Source of the DNA: Isochrysis galbana
Taxonomy: Eukaryota > Haptophyta > Isochrysidales > Isochrysidaceae
DNA length: 64,000 bases
Assembly (NCBI GenBank): GCA_018136815.1
Contig: CM030943.1
Span: 921,975 to 985,974, forward strand
Direction of reading: 5' to 3'
The notes below the pieces were generated by a model. The model was given only the letters and a program-made list of their open reading frames with translations, was not told the DNA's origin and did no database searches. This document shows, in pieces, positions 10,230 through 20,319 of this stretch. The translations under genes were made by a program, and so were the position numbers. Each line of letters starts with the position of its first letter. The stretch's first letter is position 1.

Positions 10230-11389
10230 AGCCTAAGGCTTGCGACCTTTATTTTGGCTGTACACAACTCGGAGCCCTCCAACTTCAAGAGAATCTTGGA
10301 TCTTCCTCGCGCACGATGCTGATGCGGAACGTCGTAGTCTCGGAATGTATGTGATCACCAGGCCTCCTTTCGACCTCCAGCCTCGTGAGCTTGCGTGCAA
10401 GCTCAAACTAATAGCAAGGGAATGCTTGCAAGCGGACGCAACCACGTCGTGTGAGCCAAATGTTGATAGGAAACCAATTAGGGCGGTCAAACAAGGCTTT
10501 TTAACTTCTAAGGGTGAAAATTCACTAAGTCAAGATTGAGGTTTTATCACGAGATCTTAGGATATGCTACGGGTAATGGGTATATTAGGCAGAATCTAAT
10601 GAGAAATATGCACATTTTCGACGCCATTCAACACACAGACCCAAAAACGTTTTCGCGCTCGTGCGAAATCGACGTCGACCACAGCAGTGCACCACAGGTC
10701 GCGCTGTGCGACGCGCGCCTGCGTTCCTCGGGCACGATTACCCCCGGGCAGGCAGTATAGAGCCCTGCGCGGGCGCACCGCGGCCCCCACCTCGCTCTCC
10801 ACCTCGCGGTACGATTTCGCTCTCCACCTCGCTCTCCACCTCGCGAAATCGTCGCCTGCGCCCTCCACCTCGCCCCCTGCTGGCATCTGCTGCTCTGCTG
10901 CCAACCCCTCGCGCGCATGCAGTGCGCGGCTGGCCGCGAGGCGTCAAAATGACGGTGCTGCGCATGATGGGCTGCCCCATCACGCGCGGCACCGCCTCAG
11001 CATGGTGGGAGGGGGTGACTGCTGGCCTCCTGGCCCTCGTCGATTGGTATACCGCCTCTTCTCTTACTTTCTCTCGATGTCATCAAATGTTCCATGACTG
11101 TCTTTCGTCTTCTCTCGTCCATCGATTGTAGCTCCCTCTGCGAGGTCTACCCTCGTTGTGCCGACCCCTCTGTCGCATGTCCGCGCGTTGCTGAATTGCC
11201 CTGGTGCCGACGCCTTGCCGTCCGTCCAGGTGTGGTTAGTTTTCGCCCTGTTTGGTTTAGTTTGTGTGGTTCTGTGGCCTCGGACCTTTTTTTTGAGTCC
11301 TTGCGTTGTAGTCTCCCGTGTCTACCTCGGACCTAAGAAGCTCTCATTCTCATTCTCTCCCTTCCACTAGCTCGCTAGCTAGCCTCGTC
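10230..11389. other. Intergenic between TPR gene and LINE
   Basis: I see no supported gene. It contains a family F terminus at 10484-10510 and a perfect 10-bp inverted repeat (ACGATTTCGC 10811-10820, GCGAAATCGT 10843-10852) enclosing repeated CTCTCCACCTCGC words. Confidence 0.4.
10484..10530 (+). repeat. Family F terminus (TAGGGCGGTCAAACA)
   Basis: TAGGGCGGTCAAACAAGGC followed by TTTTTAACTTCTAAGGG matches the starts of the family F copies at 54717, 54756 and 62602 and the reverse copy ending at 21415. Only the terminus is recognisable here. Confidence 0.6.
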
Positions 11390-11406
11390 TCTACCCTCCG
11401 ACGCCA
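11390..11406 (+). repeat. LINE target-site duplication, left
   Basis: TCTACCCTCCGACGCCA is repeated exactly at 17707-17723, on the other side of the LINE. The first T is ambiguous with the element's 3' T run, so the duplication is 16 or 17 bp. Joining the outer flanks at this word restores a continuous C/T-rich sequence. Confidence 0.9.
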
Positions 11407-11431
11407 AAAAACTATTGTTATAGTTTTAGCG

Positions 11432-13081
11432 ATGGAGCGCGCGCCGACCGCTCCCACCTCCCAGCCCCCCGCCGTCACGACGCCCCAACGGGGCCGCCCC
11501 AAACCGCCGGAGCCCAAGCGCCCACAGGCCGCCGCGCCGCCTGACAACGACGTCGAGATGACGGCACCGCCCTCGCCTCCCAAGCTGCCACAGAACCAGG
11601 GAACAGGCAGAGTCCTGTTCCCTGGTGACAACCAGACCCAGGGCAAAGCCCTGCCACCCAACCCCTCCGCTCCTCCACCAACTCAAGGACTCCCCATGGG
11701 AGGTGGCAGCTCTGCTGCCACCCCCATGGCGGCCACTCCTACCATCAGTGCACCCCTCGGGGGCGGGCACTTAACACAACAATCCATTTTGGGGGCCTTT
11801 GCGCCCTCAAACCAACAACCAACTCAAGCGACCAGGACATACGCGCAAGCTGCGCATGGACACAAAGGGAAGGATACAGCCCAGCAAGCCCAGCAGCCAC
11901 AAGCCCAACAACCACAGCAGCCGTCGCGCAAGCGGGCGGATCCCCAATCGGATCCAAAGCCGACTCTCCACAACACCACCCCATTTGCTTCTCCTCCACC
12001 TGATGAGGAAGAGGAGCCCGAAGACACGCCTTTTTACATCCAGCTAGCTCAGCTAGCTGATGACAAAAAGGACATCAAGAGCGAGGATGTCGCCACCTTC
12101 ATGAAATTCCTCCTCTCTAGGCTGGAAGGCCTAGACGCAACTCCAGACGGCATGGACAAAGGCCGCAAAGGCCCTTGGATTTTCTATGTTGATGAAGACG
12201 CACACGATCAATTCAAGGCCGCATACGGAGACAAAGTTAACACAGCACTCTCGGGAGTCCCGCATGAATTTGGAATCACCTATGGTGCGTTAATCGACTC
12301 GGCCCCTCGAAAGTCGAGCGCTATCCGGTCCTCCCTAAAAGAGGTGGCGACCTACATTGTTTTTCGCATCTTTGATCCGATCAAGGCTTTTAAGACCAAG
12401 ACTAGGCACTTGGCTAACTCACTCGAGCGCGAGGGATTCCACGTGCTAAGGGGCAACCAACAGCGAGCCAAAACCTCACTCGAAGGTATCACGAAAGTTG
12501 AGTCCGGCAAGCGTCCCATCTGGCACTTTTATGTTTACACGGACACGTCTGCCTTAGGGCACCGCTTCCCTCGCAACTTTCATGTGACTCTCGATGACGG
12601 AGAAAATTTCAACTTGGACTATGCGGTCCGATCATCGGTGGAATGTGTGACTCCTGAAGGGGAGTTAGCCATCCATGGAGCCCCCGGAGGCTGCAAAGGA
12701 TACGACAAGCCGTGGGCTATCTCATTTCTTCGTAAAAACCAAGTTAGCTTTCGCCAATGCACGTGCGAACAAGATAAGGCGAAAGCGGAACAACGAAAGC
12801 GCCAAAGGGACGCAAGTAACGCCATGGACTACAGGGCCCTCATGGGCCTTGGTGCGGCGGCGCCATGCCGCCGATTCATGGCGGGCGAATGCAAAAACAA
12901 CCGCATGAAAGGACGTCAAATAGTCCAATGCTCCTCCAGCCACGACATCCCCGGATGTTGGGTAAAGGACCCCACCACGGGCAAACAAACTTGTATGGTC
13001 AAATGCAATCTTAAACCTAATAAGGCTTATCCAGGGTACTGCGTGAACGGAGTTAGTTGCCTCTACCGTCATGGTGAATAG
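11432..13081 (+). CDS. LINE ORF1: proline/glutamine-rich CCCH zinc-finger protein
   Basis: 549 aa. I chose ATG 11432 because the same ATG and its upstream hairpin are conserved in copy 1 (ATG 1021). Residues 1-190 are disordered, rich in Pro, Gln, Ala and Thr, with a basic stretch SRKRADPQSDPKP near 165-180 that could be a nuclear signal. Residues about 205-440 form a folded region (TPFYIQLAQLADDKK, GPWIFYVDEDAHDQFKAAYG, HRFPRNFHVTLDDGENFNLD). The C-terminus has two CCCH zinc fingers: C-x7-C-x12-C-x3-H starting at CRRFMAGEC, and C-x11-C-x5-C-x3-H ending CLYRH at the last residues. LINE ORF1 proteins coat the element RNA. The last codons overlap the ORF2 start. Confidence 0.9.
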   Translation: MERAPTAPTSQPPAVTTPQRGRPKPPEPKRPQAAAPPDNDVEMTAPPSPPKLPQNQGTGRVLFPGDNQTQGKALPPNPSAPPPTQGLPMGGGSSAATPMAATPTISAPLGGGHLTQQSILGAFAPSNQQPTQATRTYAQAAHGHKGKDTAQQAQQPQAQQPQQPSRKRADPQSDPKPTLHNTTPFASPPPDEEEEPEDTPFYIQLAQLADDKKDIKSEDVATFMKFLLSRLEGLDATPDGMDKGRKGPWIFYVDEDAHDQFKAAYGDKVNTALSGVPHEFGITYGALIDSAPRKSSAIRSSLKEVATYIVFRIFDPIKAFKTKTRHLANSLEREGFHVLRGNQQRAKTSLEGITKVESGKRPIWHFYVYTDTSALGHRFPRNFHVTLDDGENFNLDYAVRSSVECVTPEGELAIHGAPGGCKGYDKPWAISFLRKNQVSFRQCTCEQDKAKAEQRKRQRDASNAMDYRALMGLGAAAPCRRFMAGECKNNRMKGRQIVQCSSSHDIPGCWVKDPTTGKQTCMVKCNLKPNKAYPGYCVNGVSCLYRHGE

Positions 13082-16000
13082 TAGCGACTTAAAGATTGCG
13101 ACATACAATTTGAACGGAGCGAAACATAAATTAACGTCGACCCTAGCGCAAGCGAGACTAGGAGGGATCCATGTTCTGTACGCGCAAGAACTACACCATT
13201 ACAGCGATGGGTGGCACCTAAGGGTGCAAGGTTTGGCCCGGTCCCTTGGCTGGGACTGGTTTCAATCCCCCGCGTCTAGGGGCGACCCTGGGAGCGGAGT
13301 GGCGGTAGCCATTAGAAGAGACAGAAGCGACGTAGTAGTAGAATCTTGGTCGGTAGTTATCCCGGGAAGGCTGGTAGTAGTAAAGGCTAATTTCGGACAT
13401 GAAACGATATCTTTCGCCTCGGTGTATCTAAATGCTAGACCTAGTAAGCGTAAAGAAGAAATCAAAGTCCTTCATGAGACATCGGAAATACTTTCTCACA
13501 CAATTATAGCGGGCGATTTCAATTGCGTGGAGAACATACATGGAGACACCCGGCCCATCGCGGGGGCGACCCCCTATGCAAATACGGGAGGCAGAGCCCT
13601 CACGAGGGCGATTGCCTCGCATGGGCTCACTGACGTCCAACTGCTGGTTAATCCGGGCATAAAAGAGCAATACACGAGGTGCGGGCACCAGACCCACACG
13701 AGAATAGATCGAGTATACGCCGCAGAATACTACTCCACGTGGAGATGGCATAAGGCATACATAGATCTTAAACTTTTCACGGGCCTGGCGGCGTCGGACC
13801 ACCACCCGGTGGTAGCGACTTTTGCTACCGCCCCCCCACGACGGGCAACGGAAATAGATGCCAAGATACCTTTGGAGGTATTAGACGACCCGGAGACCCG
13901 GGAGATGATCAGCCTCCTCTGGAGGAGACTCTACCCAGCCCCTCCGGGAGAGGACGAAGGGGACAAGTTAACCACTTGGACGGAATTCAAAAGGAAGGTA
14001 TCTTCGATACTCCTCGCGAAGGCGGTTGAGCTTCGCAGACGACAGAGGTACGCGCAAGCGGAAATCGACGCGGTGGCGGATGCTAGAAAAGCCCAAATGG
14101 AGGCGACCCCCGGGACGACCCGGTCGGACATCATAGCGGAACTGAACCGCAAAGTAGTCGACAAAAGACGTACCTTCTCACCCGCCCCGTCATTAGCGGA
14201 GAAAATCATAAGGGCGGAAGAGCTTGTTACAAAGCAATTTTTTAAGAGATTCACGCCTAGACACGCTAGCGGCGACATCCCGGCGATGTACGCTGGAGTG
14301 AGATGGGAAGACCCGCAACCGGCCCTAGATGAAGACAAAGTAGCAACCGACGACACCGCGATTCTGGCCTCGTTACGGGGCTACTATGTATGGCTTTTCA
14401 GCGAAAAGATCTCTCAAGGCGCGGAGCCCCTCCTTCACGCGCTAAGGCAACGTCTGATACCGACGGGTCATAGGTCCTTCTTGGACAAGCCCATAGGATA
14501 TTCGGAGATCATCCGTGCTATACGGCAAATGGCGAAAGGTAAATCCGCGGGGCCGGACGGCATACCAATGGAGTTCTATCAAAGCTTTGAAAAGCTAGCG
14601 GCCCCGCGCCTGATGGACATGTTTCACGAAGCCTACCGGTCGGGGGCATTACCGGAGGACACGTGCTCGGGTGATATAGCCCTGCTCTATAAAAAAGGGG
14701 ACGCTAGGGACCCGAGGAACTATAGACCAATAACGTTGCTCCAAACGGACTACAAAATCCTCGCCAGGATCCTAGCTAACAGACTCAAAAAAACGATACA
14801 TACGATCATCTCCAGGGAGCAAGTGGGCTTTGTGCCTAGGAGGATGATAGGCGAAGCCACCCATTTGCTAAAGTTAGTGCAAGCATACTTGGAAGACGCA
14901 GACGAAGAGGGATTAGCCCTGGCGATAGACTGGGAGAAAGCTTTCGATAGAGTCAGCTGGGATTATTATCATAAAGCGATACAGGCATTGGGCTTCGGCC
15001 CCGGTTACTCTAGATGGCTAACACTATTAACTAACGCGGATTCCCTTCCGATCAGATGGATCAAGGCCAATGGTAGACGCAGCAATCCCTTCACGATACA
15101 TTGCGGCATGCCCCAAGGGTGCCCGCTATCGCCCCTAGCTTTTCTCTTAGTGGCCGAAGGCCTAACACGACTAGTCAACGCCGACCCTGAGATGAAGGGA
15201 ATCACAATAGGACCTAGAGAGTTAAGGCTTTCGCAGTTTGCCGACGACACGCAAATTTTAGCGAGCTCTTTCGAGTCACTGGAGAGGGCGATGCACATCT
15301 TAGAGACATATGGAACCGCCACCGGGGCTAGGGTGAACAAAAACAAGAGTATACTAATAAGAATGGGATCGCTTACAGGGGCGCAGGTCCCCGAGACGCT
15401 AACTTATCTTAAAACACTCGGCGAAGGCGAGTATGCGACCATTCTAGGAGTCCCTTTCTGGGAAGGGCTAGAAAACGACTCCTTCTGGGAGAAGCTATAC
15501 GCGAAGCTTAAGAAAAAGGTCGCAACATGGAGAGGTCTGAAGAGTCTCTCCATTCACGGGAGGACGCTGCTAGTGAACTTCATAATCTACGGGACGCCGA
15601 GATATTGGCTATCCACGTCCACTCCTCCGGCATGGTTCATGGAGGCCATTGACTCGGACGTTCAAACTATATTGTGGGATAGGTCTCCCCGACTTCAGGT
15701 GGATGAGCTAGGCTCCTCGCAAGAGGGTCGGAAATGGATAACCCTTCCGGCATATCCGAGGGTAGGCACAAGCGAAGACGGGCCCCTATTGGGGGTCGGA
15801 CTACTTCCCATGGCCGAACACACGAGGGCGCTCCAAGCGATATGGATAGTCCGATATCTTAACCCGTCAATGGCGGAATGGAAGATAGTCTTGGATCAAT
15901 GGTTCAGCCGCACCCCCTTAGGGCGAGCGGCGGTCTTTTCGAAGGTCGACTCGAAGAGCCTCACGGCTAGCATTCGCGGCAATAACACGCTCCCGGCATT

Positions 16001-17402
16001 CTGGAAGCACGCGCTGGAAAACTTCAGAAGGATCAACTTCCTTAGGGGAGAAATCACACGAGAAGGCACTCAGGGCTCCCCGATATGGCACAATCTTTTC
16101 CACAAGCCTCCGGCTATCCATCACTCACATAGGTCGAAATGGGAGTCTCTACAGACAGTTATTGTTCACAACACCATAAACCCGGATACGGGGGACGTTT
16201 ACACTATGGAAGAATGCGCGGCTTACTTGCCGGACGGAGAACGTTGGATACGCCATAGGGGAAATTACATATCGGTAGGCCCCTTTCTTAAGTCATGGGA
16301 AAAGATTTCTGAGTGGACGAGATCAAGACTAATACATACCACTTTCGATTATATGAACCTTCTTAAAAAACAAGCGAAGACTCCGCCCCCGGCTCCAGAG
16401 GAGCAAGAGATACTCCCTCAGGAAGATCCGGACGCACACGATCTAGGCGAGATCCTAGTCGATATAGACCATAACTTTTATCTGCGCCGAAGAGGCGACT
16501 ACCACAAGGTCCAGCTCAATGTCATGGGAGAGCCCCACATCCACGAGCGGATTAGCCCGCAACTACTGCCCGACGAACTATACACCCCGCTGAAGTGGGG
16601 ACATGCGTACGACGGCCCGGCGGAAACGGCGTACCCGTTACCTCAAGAATACATGCTAAAAGGCACGCGTACAACACTGGAGGATGTAAGTGTCAGGGAC
16701 TTGACTAAAGCGTTCCTCGCTTTGAGGAAAACCAAAACACAAAAATCCACACTAAGATGGGAAAAAAGGTTACCGGTCCTCTCGGGAAAGTGGAAACAAA
16801 TATCGCAATTATGCAAATATAACTTTTTGACGCCTAGAGACTCTTACTTGCATTTCAAACATGTCCTACATAGGAGGTTAGCTACAGCGAACCGCTTTGC
16901 TGACGATCCAACATGCCGCTTTTGCGGCATAGCCCCTGAAAGCTCCACTCACCTGGCATCATGCATCGCGACGGAGCCCATCTTTGAATTCATAGAAGGA
17001 CTTCTGGGGATTAGCCTCAGGCCGGGATCCGAAACAGCCCAACGACTTTTCTGCTATCAAGTGGACAGACCGCACCCCTCCTCGGGATACCTAGGCATCC
17101 TGGCGTGGAGGTACATCCTAACTGACTTTTATAACATCCAATATGGCAACGCGGACGGCAGGTCCGTTAGGTCGATCTTAAGAGCGATCCTTGCGAGATA
17201 CCACCTATTAGTAACGGCGAAAGTCGGGTTCTTTCTGAGGCTGAAAAAACAACGAGAGAATATGGGGCTACACGCCCCGAGTAACAAACACTTTAAGAAA
17301 TTGATAAGTCCGCTCTACACGGTGGACAAGGAGTTCAACCTAGAAGCATCGGAAGACCTCCTGCAGGCGGCGGGAGGGCTAGACATCCGTAACATCACCT
17401 AA
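13071..17402 (+). CDS. LINE ORF2: AP-like endonuclease and reverse transcriptase
   Basis: 1443 aa, starting at the ATG inside the last codons of ORF1 (shared 11 nt, frame -1). Residues 1-245 are an exonuclease-endonuclease-phosphatase domain: KIATYNLNGAKHK, YAQELHH, IAGDFNCVEN and ASDHHPVVATF give the Asn, Glu, Asp-x-Asn and Asp-His active-site set that nicks target DNA. The reverse transcriptase spans about 490-780: KSAGPDGIPMEFYQ, YRPITLLQTDYKILARILANRL, ALAIDWEKAFDRVSW (first Asp), GMPQGCPLSPLAF (about 679) and FADD (about 723, catalytic Asp pair). A C-terminal zinc knuckle C-x2-C-x8-H-x3-C lies near 1282 (CRFCGIAPESSTHLASC). All key residues are present. Expression probably relies on reinitiation after ORF1 termination. 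Confidence 0.95.
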   Translation: MVNSSDLKIATYNLNGAKHKLTSTLAQARLGGIHVLYAQELHHYSDGWHLRVQGLARSLGWDWFQSPASRGDPGSGVAVAIRRDRSDVVVESWSVVIPGRLVVVKANFGHETISFASVYLNARPSKRKEEIKVLHETSEILSHTIIAGDFNCVENIHGDTRPIAGATPYANTGGRALTRAIASHGLTDVQLLVNPGIKEQYTRCGHQTHTRIDRVYAAEYYSTWRWHKAYIDLKLFTGLAASDHHPVVATFATAPPRRATEIDAKIPLEVLDDPETREMISLLWRRLYPAPPGEDEGDKLTTWTEFKRKVSSILLAKAVELRRRQRYAQAEIDAVADARKAQMEATPGTTRSDIIAELNRKVVDKRRTFSPAPSLAEKIIRAEELVTKQFFKRFTPRHASGDIPAMYAGVRWEDPQPALDEDKVATDDTAILASLRGYYVWLFSEKISQGAEPLLHALRQRLIPTGHRSFLDKPIGYSEIIRAIRQMAKGKSAGPDGIPMEFYQSFEKLAAPRLMDMFHEAYRSGALPEDTCSGDIALLYKKGDARDPRNYRPITLLQTDYKILARILANRLKKTIHTIISREQVGFVPRRMIGEATHLLKLVQAYLEDADEEGLALAIDWEKAFDRVSWDYYHKAIQALGFGPGYSRWLTLLTNADSLPIRWIKANGRRSNPFTIHCGMPQGCPLSPLAFLLVAEGLTRLVNADPEMKGITIGPRELRLSQFADDTQILASSFESLERAMHILETYGTATGARVNKNKSILIRMGSLTGAQVPETLTYLKTLGEGEYATILGVPFWEGLENDSFWEKLYAKLKKKVATWRGLKSLSIHGRTLLVNFIIYGTPRYWLSTSTPPAWFMEAIDSDVQTILWDRSPRLQVDELGSSQEGRKWITLPAYPRVGTSEDGPLLGVGLLPMAEHTRALQAIWIVRYLNPSMAEWKIVLDQWFSRTPLGRAAVFSKVDSKSLTASIRGNNTLPAFWKHALENFRRINFLRGEITREGTQGSPIWHNLFHKPPAIHHSHRSKWESLQTVIVHNTINPDTGDVYTMEECAAYLPDGERWIRHRGNYISVGPFLKSWEKISEWTRSRLIHTTFDYMNLLKKQAKTPPPAPEEQEILPQEDPDAHDLGEILVDIDHNFYLRRRGDYHKVQLNVMGEPHIHERISPQLLPDELYTPLKWGHAYDGPAETAYPLPQEYMLKGTRTTLEDVSVRDLTKAFLALRKTKTQKSTLRWEKRLPVLSGKWKQISQLCKYNFLTPRDSYLHFKHVLHRRLATANRFADDPTCRFCGIAPESSTHLASCIATEPIFEFIEGLLGISLRPGSETAQRLFCYQVDRPHPSSGYLGILAWRYILTDFYNIQYGNADGRSVRSILRAILARYHLLVTAKVGFFLRLKKQRENMGLHAPSNKHFKKLISPLYTVDKEFNLEASEDLLQAAGGLDIRNIT

Positions 17403-17706
17403 GGCACTTAATACCGCGTCTTAGAAGAAAACGAGGAGGATATCAATAAAGATCCCACGAAATACAATAGAAGGCAACCCGAATCAACACTAGCGTACAG
17501 GACGAATCACAGTCTCCAGCCCCCTTCTCTCCAACTCCCGGCCGAAGCAGCGCGCGCGGCCTCCCCGGAACCAGCTTCTCCGATAAAGAGGGAACTGGGA
17601 AAGGGGAAGGGGGTTGTCAGGGGTTAAGGTTGGGTAGTAGGGAGGTACACTAGCACACTGCCTCACGCCGCACGCGTAGCGGGGAATTTTAAGAAGATTT
17701 TTTTTT

Positions 17707-17723
17707 TCTACCCTCCGACGCCA
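17707..17723 (+). repeat. LINE target-site duplication, right
   Basis: Exact copy of 11390-11406, immediately after the T run that ends the LINE. Confidence 0.9.
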
Positions 17724-18324
17724 CGCGCCGCCCTTCTCCGACCTTCAGTCTACCTCCTCGCTCTTCGCTTGTAGCGCTCGATGGCAGACACTTTCAGCTT
17801 TCAGACCCGACTCTTACTATGATCTATCAGACATTTTCCTGCCAGCAACAATCAACGAACCCTCTACGACCGTGTCAGCTGCCGGCTCGATCGAACGGCC
17901 CTCTGCCTACGAGCCTGTAGTCATCGCGTGTTCGACAGAGTCTGCTCGTCCTCGTGAGTGATACTGAGTAAGGGTTCGTAGTATGGTAAGTGCGGCCAGA
18001 TGTCAATCCATAGTCAATAGTTTTATTTAGTTCTACTTTAGTTGCAGGCAAACACGCCCACGCCCCTCCGGTCGAATGTGCGTAGCACCCAATCCTGGAG
18101 ATAGTCCTATAAGGTTAGTGCGAATCTTGAGTAAAACGTAAAAGGTGGTTCTTGAGCTTTTCCTCAAACTTTGAATTGTGAATGTTGAGGAGTATCCTTC
18201 CTTATTTTCTTCAAGATCTGGGTTTTCCCCCGTCACTGACACTGCCAGAAGTTCCCGATTTTTGTGTTGGGGGCGCGCAGTCCGTCTAGGGGTGGGGCGG
18301 GGCGTGTGGGCGGCGACGTCGGCG
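17724..18324. other. Upstream region of the rRNA methylase gene
   Basis: No gene seen. This sequence continues from 11389 in the pre-insertion locus, so the methylase's upstream region was lengthened or displaced by the LINE insertion. Confidence 0.4.
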
Positions 18325-19392
18325 ATGGCGGCCATCGCGACCGCAGCCGTCGCCGCCGCCACGCTGCTGAGTCATGCGGCGATGGTGCCGCCGAAGAGAG
18401 TGGTCTACCCGCGCATGCTCGTCCTCGACGCCGGATGCGCCTGGCGCGCAGGCCGCCAGTTGCACCTGAGCATGCTTGCCGCAGGCACAGGCGGCGAGCG
18501 GCGCAACCGGCCAAGTGCCAAGCAGAGCCTCGGCCAGAACTTCTTGATCGACGAGACGATATCCCATGGGATGGTCGACGCGCTAGAGTCGGTGGACGAT
18601 GGCGAGCGTCTCCTCGAGCTCGGGCCTGGCCAGGGCGCCCTCACTGCACACCTGCTTGAGGCATACCCGAAGATGACAGCCATCGAGATTGATCCGCGCA
18701 TGGAGGCAATCTTGCGCGAAGACCACCCGCACATCAACCTCATCCGCGGCGACTTGCTGGCGCTTGATCTCGAGTCCATGTCCGAGGAGCGTGGTGGCCC
18801 GCTCCACATCATCACGAACACGCCCTTCTACCTCACGTCCCCGCTTCTCTTCAAATTGCTTGGTCAACTGGAGCATGTTGAGCAAGTTGTGCTGTCCATG
18901 CAGGCGGAGGTGGCGGACAAGATCCTCGCTCCGCCGCGCTGCAAAGATTATGGCATTCTCACCGTCATGGTGCAGCTCTTCGGGCGTCCTGAGCGCCTGT
19001 TTGAGATCCCGCCCACCGCATTCCGGCCCATCCCGAAGTGCTCCGCGTCCGTCCTACGGCTTCGGCCGAGTCCGGTGCCACTCGGTGTAGATGGCGCCTC
19101 TCCCCTTACTCTCGCACAGCGCAGCCAGATCCTCGGGCTGCTGAAGCTAGCGTTTGAGCAGCGGCGCAAGATGCTGCGGCACACGCTCAAGCCGCTCTTG
19201 TCGGCGGCGAATACGATGCCGCCCGAGGAGGTGCTGAAGATGCGGCCCGAGCAACTCGCGCCGGCCGAGTGGATTGAGCTGGCTGCGATGCTCTTTGGGG
19301 ACGAGGAGAGCGACGTGGCACCCGCTTTGCAGGCCGCCCACGCATCTGGGAGCTGGAAACCGTACAAGGCGGGCTGGAGACCGCCGCAGTAG
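18325..19392 (+). CDS. rRNA adenine N6-dimethyltransferase, organelle-type (KsgA/Dim1 family)
   Basis: 355 aa, no introns. ATG 18325 is the first in-frame ATG. It opens with a hydrophobic signal-like stretch (MAAIATAAVAAATLLSHAA) and a basic, hydroxylated transit-like region to about residue 65, consistent with plastid import in a complex-plastid alga. The KsgA core follows: KQSLGQNFLID (about 71), the SAM-binding motif LLELGPGQGALT (about 94-105), AIEIDPRM (acidic motif), IRGDLLALDL (motif III) and a motif IV region at about residue 165. The C-terminal part has AFRPIPKCSASVLRL and FEQRRKMLRHTL, typical of the helical rRNA-binding domain. The family dimethylates two adjacent adenines near the 3' end of small-subunit rRNA. 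Motif IV reads NTPF instead of NLPY/NIPF. Plastid rather than mitochondrial destination is inferred from the N-terminus only. Confidence 0.9.
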   Translation: MAAIATAAVAAATLLSHAAMVPPKRVVYPRMLVLDAGCAWRAGRQLHLSMLAAGTGGERRNRPSAKQSLGQNFLIDETISHGMVDALESVDDGERLLELGPGQGALTAHLLEAYPKMTAIEIDPRMEAILREDHPHINLIRGDLLALDLESMSEERGGPLHIITNTPFYLTSPLLFKLLGQLEHVEQVVLSMQAEVADKILAPPRCKDYGILTVMVQLFGRPERLFEIPPTAFRPIPKCSASVLRLRPSPVPLGVDGASPLTLAQRSQILGLLKLAFEQRRKMLRHTLKPLLSAANTMPPEEVLKMRPEQLAPAEWIELAAMLFGDEESDVAPALQAAHASGSWKPYKAGWRPPQ

Positions 19393-19697
19393 GCAAAACA
19401 CTTTGATGGCGCCTTGTGATGGTTCCCGGTGCATTGATTGGTATACCGACAACAACGCATCCCCCCTTTTCCCTTGCGCACATTTTCCGGGTGGCCGGAT
19501 GCGGGGCTGCTGCTTGGTCTTTGCGTGCCTGATACTCACTTGTCATTCAGTCGTCCTAGCTATTTTGTATTCATGTGTAGTAGTGAGTGAGTGAGCTCCA
19601 CCGCTCCACGCAACAACCAATGACCCGTAATCCGAAAAAACTACGCGAAACTTTTGTGAAACTTGGCCAACCAGTGAAACCTTCTAATATTCTGACC

Positions 19698-20280
19698 GCA
19701 CTCGCGGCGAATGGAACCACTACCTACTTCACGTGGTACGTAGCATACTTTCTACACCCCCACTCCCCCGGCCCTTCTCCCCCGGCCATCAAGCGGCTCC
19801 CCCCGTACACTACTAGGGGGATAGGGATAAGGGTGAAGGGCTTAGATATGGCGTCCGGTGGCCCGCCCCCCCCCCCCCCCGGTGATCTTTCCCCCCCCTT
19901 CCTCCTGCTGTGTCTCCGAGTGGGCGGCCGACTCTGTCCCGACTTATCCTGTAAACAGGAGCGGGAGGGACTTACCAATCACCAATTTTTCGGGAGCTCT
20001 CGCTCCGCCCACCCCCTTCTCCGCGCGCTCTCTCCCCTCTCCTGCGGCACGCGCGATGGCGCGCCTGCGGCAGGCCTCCAGCTGCCCTCTAGCGGCCCCT
20101 GGAGGCTCCTGGAGGCCAGCTCAGGGGGCAGAGGAGGCTGGGCCTGGGCCTTGGCCTCCCCTGTCCCCTGCCTCTCCCTCGCTGGCGCTCCTGAGCCTCT
20201 GGGGCCCCCACGCTGCACCTGTCTGCCTGTCGACCAAGGGGGGAGGGGGGGTTGGAGCAATGGGCTAGCCACTGCTGGCC
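19698..20280 (-). repeat. Dispersed repeat family D, copy 1
   Basis: Near-identical in inverse orientation to 28890-29455. Shared landmarks are GCACTCGCGGCGAATGGAAC, CCCGTACACTACTAGGGGGA, the CCTGTAAACAGG box, GCGCGATGGCGCGCC and a long stretch of CAGCTGCC/GGCCAGCTCAG-type words. The start hairpin seen in other copies is missing at this copy's 20280 end. The overlapping open frames carry no recognisable protein. Confidence 0.85.
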
Positions 20281-20319
20281 AGGACGGGCGAATGGGGCGA
20301 GCCTGTGGGGAAGGGAGTG

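Larger units (their letters stand above)
11407..17706 (+). mobile_element. Full-length two-ORF LINE (non-LTR retrotransposon)
   Basis: About 6.3 kb between 16-17 bp target duplications, with both reading frames intact. It begins AAAAACTATTGTTATAG: the 5' untranslated region is only about 25 nt and contains a 7-bp hairpin (11409-11426). Copy 1 at 997 begins at the same base, supporting this as the true 5' end. ORF1 (11432-13081) and ORF2 (13071-17402) overlap by 11 nt. The 3' UTR (17403-17697, about 300 nt, no gene) ends in ten T residues (17698-17707) rather than poly(A). Exact duplications and open frames suggest a recent, possibly still active insertion. No promoter motif beyond the hairpin is obvious. 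Confidence 0.93.

Noticed and set aside
11318-11431. ORF1 start upstream of 11432
   Set aside because: This part lies outside the LINE, in the flank and target duplication, and the first codon is not ATG.
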